Positions 56,162 through 64,000 of a DNA stretch of 64,000 nt are shown in pieces (the first letter of the stretch is position 1; every line of letters begins with the position of its first letter). A program made the position numbers and the translations under genes. Origin of the DNA: Rhododendron vialii (lineage: Eukaryota; Streptophyta; Magnoliopsida; Ericales; Ericaceae). The DNA lies in assembly GCF_030253575.1 (NCBI RefSeq), contig NC_080567.1:38797001-38861000 (forward strand), given 5' to 3'. The notes under the pieces are model-generated. The model was not told the DNA's origin. It saw only the letters and a list, made by a program, of their open reading frames with translations, and searched no databases.

Positions 56162-59100
56162 TCACAATTTTCTCTGAAAGGACAACTTGAGTGTCTCTAC
56201 ATCACGCAAGAGTGAGGAATTTCCTTCGCAAGCTTCTGTTAATATCTTGAATCTTCGATCAACTTCGTGCATATGCATAGACGAACAACCTTCCCTTTGT
56301 TCGGGCTTTTGGTAATGAACAAAATCCAACATCATGCCCTATCATTGCATTGCAAAGAAAAACATAAACATGAAGCTCAACACACTGAAGCTCTTTAAAA
56401 ACAAGACAGAATAGGAGAAAAATGAGAATAAAGATGAGAATTATGCCACAAAATGATTATCATGCATATGATTCCTCGGAACTTCCTTTCCCCTTTTGAT
56501 ATAACTCGGATCATATGATAATCGGTCTTGCTATTGTCAGCCCACTGGACTAACGATAAACACACTAAAAGACAAGAAAAATACGTATTTCTGTGCACTT
56601 TTTACATCCTTTAATACACATTCACACACCTACTATCGTCAGCCCATTGGACTGATTTTAGAATTTTCCTATGACAATATAAACAATTGCAGACGAATAT
56701 ATCGGTGACAATCGTTGAGTTAAGGACACAAATCATTTAAGGACACAATAGCTTTGGGAGGAGGGAGGGTTCAAAAAAGAAGAACTAGAAAATCTGAGGC
56801 GAAGAGCAGCTTTGACAATCGTCGAGTTAAGGACACAAATCATTTACTAACGAGCCCCAACTCACTCCCAAGTGAATAGGACCAGAAAAAGGAGCCTACA
56901 AGTGAGAGCTGAAATGAATTCGACACAGAAAACATCTTTACACAATTTTTGCCACTGTAGTTTCAAGGTTGGCAGGTTATAATGCATGGCGAAAAGTTTG
57001 CCCATCCATGGGTTCAGATGCATATGAAGTTCACCAGTTCTCAAATAGTATGCGTACCTCATGTTCTGGTTTACGGGAATAATTGCGCAGGAGAGACTTC
57101 ACAAGCTTATTTCGGAGTGATAACTTTTCACTAGTGAAACAGCAAAATATGAAACAAGAAAGATGATGCAAAACCAGAGTAAAAGCCATTGATCCTCGAG
57201 TTGAAGCTCTGTCAAGGGCACCAGAAACCCATGACTTCAAATACGCCTCCAAAATTCGTTCATTAACCTGTGCAGAGACTAAATATCAGACTGCATACTT
57301 TAATCAAATTTGTTGCCCTTGGGACATATAAGTTCTAACTAATAAAGCACAGTTTATTTTACTTCCCCGATTATGATCTAAAAATAAATAGAAGATGATA
57401 AATTATCATGTTTGAGGAGCAGATAAGGTCCTCCACTAGTCCTTTTCGAGTGTTTGATGGGTTTTAAATAATGGAACATCTGGTGGATATACGCTCATCG
57501 TGTGACTGGTTCAAAACTAAAATACAGCATAACTCCGGTAAGATATCATTCAGAAAGTTGCCAAAGAAATGACTTTGAATAAAAGGTTGGAAAATTTAAC
57601 TCTCTTTGTTTCCAAGTAATTCATAAAGAACAGACGATTGAGTAAGTTCGTTGTGAGTTCTGAGGTACCAAAATAATTACACCCATTCATGAATCGCACT
57701 GAATGTGGGAGCTTTGTGTGAAGGAAGATTAAGTAAACATGGCAATGCAACCAGAAGTAAATTAGAATGAATATATGCCAGATTCTGTGAATACTTTTGA
57801 TGGTGTACCAGCAGAAAAAAGTTTGTAATATTACCTCAACAGGTTCGAGGTACCCTTCACCCTTGGTGAAACTGTTTCCCAAAGGCGGCAAAAGTTCGAG
57901 TACACGAGCATTAGATAGGGCATTCCAGGCTGCAAGCCGAATAGAGCTTTCAACACAACGGTGCAGATAAATCACAACTTGTCGGCCGTAAATCAAATCG
58001 CCATAAGATGCAGCAGCAAACTGCTCCACAAGAGTTTCCATAAAAGTAGAGTAACTCTCGTGTAACTCTGATTGAAAACACAGGAATTCCACACTGTTCT
58101 TTTCTCCTGTTTGTGCTGAGAATTTCTCAGTTCCCTCGAGAATGACTTCTTTGCTTTTACTTAACCATGACTCCTGAAGGAGCTTCCCGTAGACCTCTTG
58201 CAAAGCTTCATACATATCTCTACTCTTCTCCTCTTCAAGCACAGCCATGCCACCAAGTAAGGTTACAGACAGCGAATGCAATTTCCAAGTTAGTGGTACT
58301 CTCCGAACAGAGCACTCAATCTCAGGGGCAACAAATGACGACATTACTTCAAGTCCTAATAGGAAAAACAGTCCAGCTTTAGCAATTTCAAGGAAATCAG
58401 TGTGGTTCTCCACTTTATTATTTCTACTAGGAATTGAAGGATCAGCATGTTTGATGCCATTGATAGTTGAGATTGGACTGAGAAACCAATGCATGGGAAG
58501 AGGCAGTCTCTGGTGAGCCCATTCTACTGCCAAAGAAGTGCAGTAATCCTCTTGACCTGTCATATTCGCTATGTCGAAGTCCTCATGAATTGTATCCAAG
58601 ACATTGCCCTTCTTAGATATCTTCTTCCCAAGACCACTATTTCCATCCGATACTTTCAGCTTCTTTTTAACAGTCAACCATCTGCTTCGGAAATGAGAAG
58701 CCAAAACCTTACTAAAGAGCTGGTAGTCCTTTTCCGTATAGTCCCAACCAAACGGCTTCAAATCCTTATCACGAGTAATGAAATGCTGAATACAGAGATC
58801 CAGATACTTTAGAACAGGGACTTGGAGCAAGGTATCCAATGCCTTCTCCATTATAGATCCATCCCTTGGTCCTAGAATTAAGCATACACCAAAGGCAGAA
58901 TTTATTCTTTGCATAGTAAATTCCATATCTTCAACTGTCAGCAGATCTTTAGCAGACACAATCTGAAAGACTTCTAGCAAGGAAATAAGCAATCCTGCAT
59001 CTGTTTGGGCCAACAAAACATCTTTAGACCAAAACCCTCCACCAATAGCACCCCAACCCAGTCCAACCCCTGGAGCCGGGCCACCTCTTCCAAAGGTCTC

Positions 59101-62100
59101 AATTGACTGTACCCATTGCCACTCTGAATTGATTAACTTCATGAAAGTAGTTAGTGCATTTTGCATCTCAGGAATAGATGACTTAACTATTCCACCTGAA
59201 AGTACCAAATCTTCTCTTGATGAACTGTTGCTGTGAGCTAGTGGAGTGTGAATCACAGACTTGGCCAGTTGGATTAATTCATCAACAGAAACAACAACTC
59301 TTACTAATTCATGAAGGCAAAACACAGAAGCAATTGATGATTCATGTTCACCTTGGTGTCTCAAATGACACAAATACTGGATAAAAGAGCAACCATGTTC
59401 TGCATCTTTCAGCCCTGAAAAGCTCAAATACCCATTCTTAATGATTTCAAGTCCAATCTTAGGGACAAACTCAGGCAGCCACGGCAAAAACCCACCAGGT
59501 AGGCTGATTGCATCCTCTGGGATCACTTTATCCAGCACACCAGAGAGCATGTGCAGGGCAGCAGAAACTACCCATAAGGAGGCATTCATTTGTAAATTCT
59601 GGAAATTAGAACTACTCTTATGTCCTTTTTGCCACTCAAAGAAGTTAGACATGCATGGATTGCTCCTCAATGCTGTCCATTTTATAGCTAAATCAACAAT
59701 CGGCCCAACGTGGACCCAGCACCAAGACTCCAGTTCGTCAGCAGCCACCTCAGATATTTGATTGCTTACATGCATATGTGAATAAAAGTTTGGAAGACTT
59801 CTAGTTAGAGCCCCCAAAACAAGGAATGCTTCTTCAGTGATGGCAGCAAATTCACCAAGAACATCTTTTTCGATGAGTCGTTCAAATGTAGGTACGTTCA
59901 ACCACAAGCAGAGAGCAGGAAAGAAATCTGAAAAGTTGGCTACGCAGAATCCATATTGGATGCAGACCTTCCAGAAGCGCAACTGCTCAACCATCAATGC
60001 CGAGGAGAGTTTACAGTTCTCCCTTCCCAATTCTATCCACCGGTCAAGCGGGGGTGCATGTTGATACAAATGCCATGTTGCACTCCGGAAAACTCCGTTT
60101 CTTATAAAATCAACACAATTCTTCTTCTCAGATCGAGCCAACACCTTATTGTTCATGGAGAAAAATAGAAAAACAAAGGCACTAGGGTAAGTATACTCCT
60201 GTCAAATGCCAAAGCAACTGAATTCGACCTATATAACCATATAAACTCATCACAAGAGTAAAACGCATAGAGACACACTATCTCAAAGCAAAAGAAATGG
60301 CTTACCCTCAAAAGGGCAATTGATTTTATCTTAGAAGCATTAACTTCCATTGGGTCTTTCGTAGTAAATCTGTCCACAACTGTTTGAACAAGCCTTTGGT
60401 ACTTCATTATTGCCCTCGCACCAGTAGGAGAATGCCTTGCTATTGCAATAAGTATAGAAAGTAAGCATTCTTCCAATGCGTCTGAAGGGTCTGCCTGGCA
60501 ATTAATACCGTGTAAGACAAGAGAACCGATAATGATATAGCAGAAAGTCAGAAACAGGAAGCCTAAAAGGAACATGTTAAACCAGGGAAGTCTAAACCGT
60601 AACTATATGTTTCAACCATATCTGAATTACCATAAAACTGCTGACATCTCTTGAAGCAAATTCACAGGTGTACGACTATTGCCGTTATGGACAGTTACCA
60701 TGCTTGGAGCTTCATGGTACAAACTTGCACTTATGGCAATCCAATTGCAATTTACATAGTAAATAAAGAATTCACCTCACCGACCGAAGAGGTGCATAGA
60801 AGGAACAATCACGTCATGTCTTTATGCCACTGCCACTGCCACGGAAATGTTTTTAAGTTTCATCTATTTATTTCTTTACTTTCTACAATCACATCCAGAC
60901 AGAACCTTTAGACCGCCATCCTCTGGCCATAAATATATGTAGCCAATTCGGTCAGTCTCTCTTTTGGAAGAATATACAGTAAATGGGAGTCAACTAGTTC
61001 TGTGCCAGGAGAAGTTTGAATGGCCAGAATAAATCAGTGAAAATCAGAGCAACATAAGCTAAACGGAAAGTTGTTAGGCATGGAATTTGCAGGAGATCCC
61101 TAGTTTCAGAGAGCATCTGTCTTATGAGTATAGCTTTGTGAATGACTTTGAAAGTATTTAGGAAAACAAAGAACCTCCAGTTACAAACTTACATATACCT
61201 TACCTCCAAGAGATAGTGAATCCTTGGAAGGATACCCATTCTAACCAAACCTGCTACAATATCTTGACCAGCTACAACCACATCATCCTGAATAGTATGT
61301 TCATCTTCAGTCTTGTCATTGTCAATATCCTCACCAAAAGGCAAAATATTAGAAGGTTTAGCATTGTACTTCCAGAAGCCACCCTGAAGGAAGCCATCCT
61401 CAATATCTGGTCTACTTCTGAATATAGGAGCAGTACATATGTCCTTCAGGTAAGAAGAAGTTTTCTGAAAACAAAACACAATTGAAGTGAGTGTATAATA
61501 TTTCTAGAGATAGTAAACAAAACACTCCCGGGAAATTTTAAGTTACCTCTGAGATTTCAAAGAATCTCTCAGTGGTATCAAAGCTCAATACGCCCTTAAT
61601 AACTTTTGCACAAGCCAAAACAACTGAATTGTGGTTATCATCAAGTGACATCCTACAAGACAACCACAAATACATTCAGAACGGAACAAGGCTCCAAATT
61701 TATTAAACTGTTATATTGAAGCTAATACAGCTATCTTTCAAGATTGCCAAATTTACATCATGTATTAAGAAAACTGTACGATAATACAGTCACCTTATGG
61801 GTCCGGAACTATAACCGGAACACAATACGTTACATCTTTAGAATGTAGACTCCATCCAACATGGAAGAAAACATCAATATTAACCGAAAGTAAAGTTTTT
61901 CGTTACTCTTTTTTCCTTTTGGTGCGTGAAAGGATCTCCTAAATTCCTGAAGTTTGAGATGTCTCAAGAAACCTTACTTATTTGGATTGTTTTTTTTTTT
62001 TTGGTAATGTAAACTTTTATAACCAAAAACCATAGTACAAAAACCAAAGGGGCATTCCCCTGCAATAAGCATACAAGCAAAAACCTGAGACACACTACCT

Positions 62101-63514
62101 GCTCATATAAGCAGAGAAACAAGAAACCAAGACACTGCTAAAGTCACCCCCAACTAGAAATCTAAACCAGGATATTACAAGAGACATTCCAATCCTGACA
62201 CAGCTGCTGGTTTTGGATTGTTTCGCTGATTTAATCATTTTTATTTTTTTTTTGCCTTTCCATTTGGAAAAAACCAATCTTGATAACTATGCGTACTTTC
62301 TATGTTCATCAATGCATTCCTGTTGATCAATAATACAGCCAATACTGCGTAAAAAACAATGATACTCAAATGATTCGAGTCAAATAACATATCAGCAAGT
62401 ACGACAAATACAGACATCAAGCTAAAGACATTAGAACTCACATCCAGGTAATAAAATGGTGAACCTTTTTCCAAGCAAGTAAGCACAATAAGTATATCTG
62501 AAACCAATACATGGGCATACACTAAATTTAGAGGATGGGGTTATAAACAGTATTCATTAAATATAGCAACAAAAATCAATTGCGATCAAGTGTAATCAGA
62601 AATACTAGCAGGACAAGAGGATTCACCTTAGTGATAAAGCAAGCTCAGGTTCTGGGCCAAGTGCATAAGCCCACACAGCGGCCCAGTCAATAAACCTGGT
62701 GATGTTAGCAATTTTCACGTTGTAGCAAACTTGGTTTTGACTGATTTTGTGCAATGCTTTATCAAGCACAGATGCAAGCAAATGCAACGCAAGAGCACGT
62801 TGGCCAGGAATCTGAAATTTGCAAATTAAAGGAACAAGTCACGGAAAAGTTCAATGTATGAACGCTTCTAAAGAAACTCCAAACCAAAACACAGGTAATG
62901 CCAAGATAAACATCAACTAACCACACTTCTAGTGAGAGCTATTGCTTCTTTGATAGTGTAACCTGCTGCAGCAGGGTCTCCCTCAGTTCGAAGTAAGTCA
63001 CGTTCAGAAACATTGTTGGCATTATACCCAGTTTGAGTAGATACATTACCTACAATATGATAAGTAAGAAAGACAGATCTGTAAGCAGATATATTAGCAA
63101 CATAGATGATAAGTGGCATAGAATATAAATTCATGGGAGGAATTATGCATCGTAATACGAATCATTACCAAAGAAACAGATCGAAAAACCCATAACACGT
63201 AAGTTAGTTGACTTATAAACAATATTCTCACTGTGCCACAAAATGCATGAGGAATAGCAAACAGGCAAAGGAAGCATAAAAGTGACACCCCACACTGTAA
63301 CTAAATAACAAAAGGACCAACAAAAGCATTTGATAAGAAAACAAGTTCCTCGACACATCCTCAAAATCGACATCAGGGAAGAACGTGCTAGTGTATCATG
63401 AAGAACAAAATAAATAACTTGTTCCCAAAATCTCAAGTAGTCAATAAATGCTAATTAACATGTACCTAAACAAAAGTTGACAAACATGAAAAACCCACAA
63501 TTTCACGAAAGACG

Positions 63515-63584
<70 letters not shown>

Positions 63585-64000
63585 ATATTCACGACTGCAA
63601 CATTAAGGGAAATAGAGAGAGAGAGAGAGAGAGAGAGACATAATATTCACGACTGCAACATTAAGGGAAATATCGAAATTTTAAGTAGAATGATAGTAGA
63701 AGAAATTGTCTTACCAGCCTTTGTTACCTGCACAAAATCAGTTTCTACAACATTACCATCCAGTGAAAACCTTAATTCCCTAACAGCCTCAACTCTCTCA
63801 CTCCAAGAATCCCACAAACTGCAATTATCGGGGCTCAAATTCTGCAAGCCATTATAACCCGGCCCCGGTCTTGTAACTGTTGAAGCTGGTGTTGTCCCGG
63901 TGTGGGAGGTGTCACTCACATAGAGTGGAGAACCTTTTGCTTCTTCTACCAACTTTGTGTCATCCCGCATAGTATCTACCTCTCCTTTGGTAGGCATGTC
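56162..64000 (-). CDS. IYO: Transcriptional elongation regulator MINIYO / RPAP1-like (3' part; 5' end outside window)
   Basis: Exons on the minus strand: 63715 to beyond 64000, 62922-63049, 62627-62811, 61547-61652, 61204-61464, 60306-60494, 57835-60144, 57058-57267, 56162-56338. Phases close to about 1283 C-terminal residues; Arabidopsis IYO (At4g38440) has about 1465. Conserved RPAP1-type blocks include LRTEGDPAAAGYTIKEAIAL, AYALGPEPELALSLR, AKPSNILPFGEDID, APGVGLGWGAIGGGFWSKD, IEWAHQRLPLP-like VEWAHQRLPLPMHWF and YGDLIYGRQVVIYLHRCVE. The end CEGNSSLLRDVETLKLSFQ matches the family terminus. IYO binds RNA polymerase II, takes part in its assembly or nuclear import, and its nuclear accumulation switches on cell differentiation. 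At 63715 the downstream donor (gctg/gtaaga) was chosen because the cag/gtaaca alternative shifts the frame. The call is secure. Confidence 0.96.
63519..63672. repeat. (GA)n microsatellite with 58-base tandem duplication in IYO intron
   Basis: About 30 GA units, then cataatattcacgactgcaa plus cattaagggaaat, then a shorter GA tract and the same unique block again at 58-base spacing. It lies between the first two IYO exons in the window. Confidence 0.9.

Noticed and set aside
63715-63727. Earlier IYO donor cag/gtaaca at 63727
   Set aside because: Joining it to the next exon at 63049 shifts the frame, whereas the donor at 63715 restores the conserved RPAP1 reading.
63477-63857. Plus-strand ORF rich in Arg-Glu near 63.5 kb
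   Set aside because: Translation of the GA microsatellite, then antisense to an IYO exon.

Overview
The window is nuclear DNA from a flowering plant, almost certainly a eudicot and perhaps Ericales-like; the lineage is a weak guess from memory. Evidence: canonical GT-AG introns, plant-only gene families (PPR proteins, a plant GGPPS small subunit, MINIYO, STY kinase), AT-rich intergenic DNA full of MITE-sized elements, and many (GA/CT)n microsatellites. Intron borders below were placed by reading splice sites against remembered family sequences; all exon phases close, but single-base errors are possible.

Layout, left to right. 1-998 (-): 5' part of a mitochondrial PPR editing factor like MEF9. 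1-6 kb: intergenic DNA with a duplicated copy of the MEF9 5' end, two orphan coiled-coil exons, a foldback element and two MULE-type MITEs with 9-bp target duplications. 6019-7632 (+): a two-exon PPR-SMR protein. 8252-9712 (-): a tentative unrecognised three-exon small gene. 10291-25561 (-): a complete 15-exon ATR checkpoint kinase gene (about 2728 aa), with a nested foldback element in intron 5. 27782-35195 (-): a complete 16-exon ACT-domain kinase of the STY46 type (about 562 aa), with a 750-bp internally deleted copia element in intron 6. 35.2-42.8 kb: gene-free repeat-rich DNA. 42784-46980 (-): F-box/LRR protein like FBL10 (4 exons, about 642 aa). 47887-48214: a near-perfect 328-bp inverted repeat. 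48956-51095 (-): plastid heterodimeric GGPPS small subunit type II (2 exons, about 340 aa). 51-56 kb: gene-free. 56162-64000 (-): the 3' nine exons (about 1283 aa) of MINIYO/RPAP1, whose 5' end lies outside the window.

The genes do not form one pathway. They cover organelle RNA processing (MEF9, PPR-SMR), the DNA replication-stress checkpoint (ATR), plastid preprotein phosphorylation (STY46), isoprenoid precursor supply (GGPPS-SSU), RNA polymerase II assembly/import and differentiation (IYO), and ubiquitin ligase targeting (FBL10). From memory of Arabidopsis loci, the right half mixes genes of two Arabidopsis regions (At4g38440-38470 and At2g17020-17033), as expected if an ancestral block was duplicated and fractionated there. 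I found no novel defence, toxin or biosynthetic system. The most interesting signals are structural: foldback elements in and near genes, GA-repeat leaders on four genes, a miniature copia element, promoter duplication and the small unrecognised gene.
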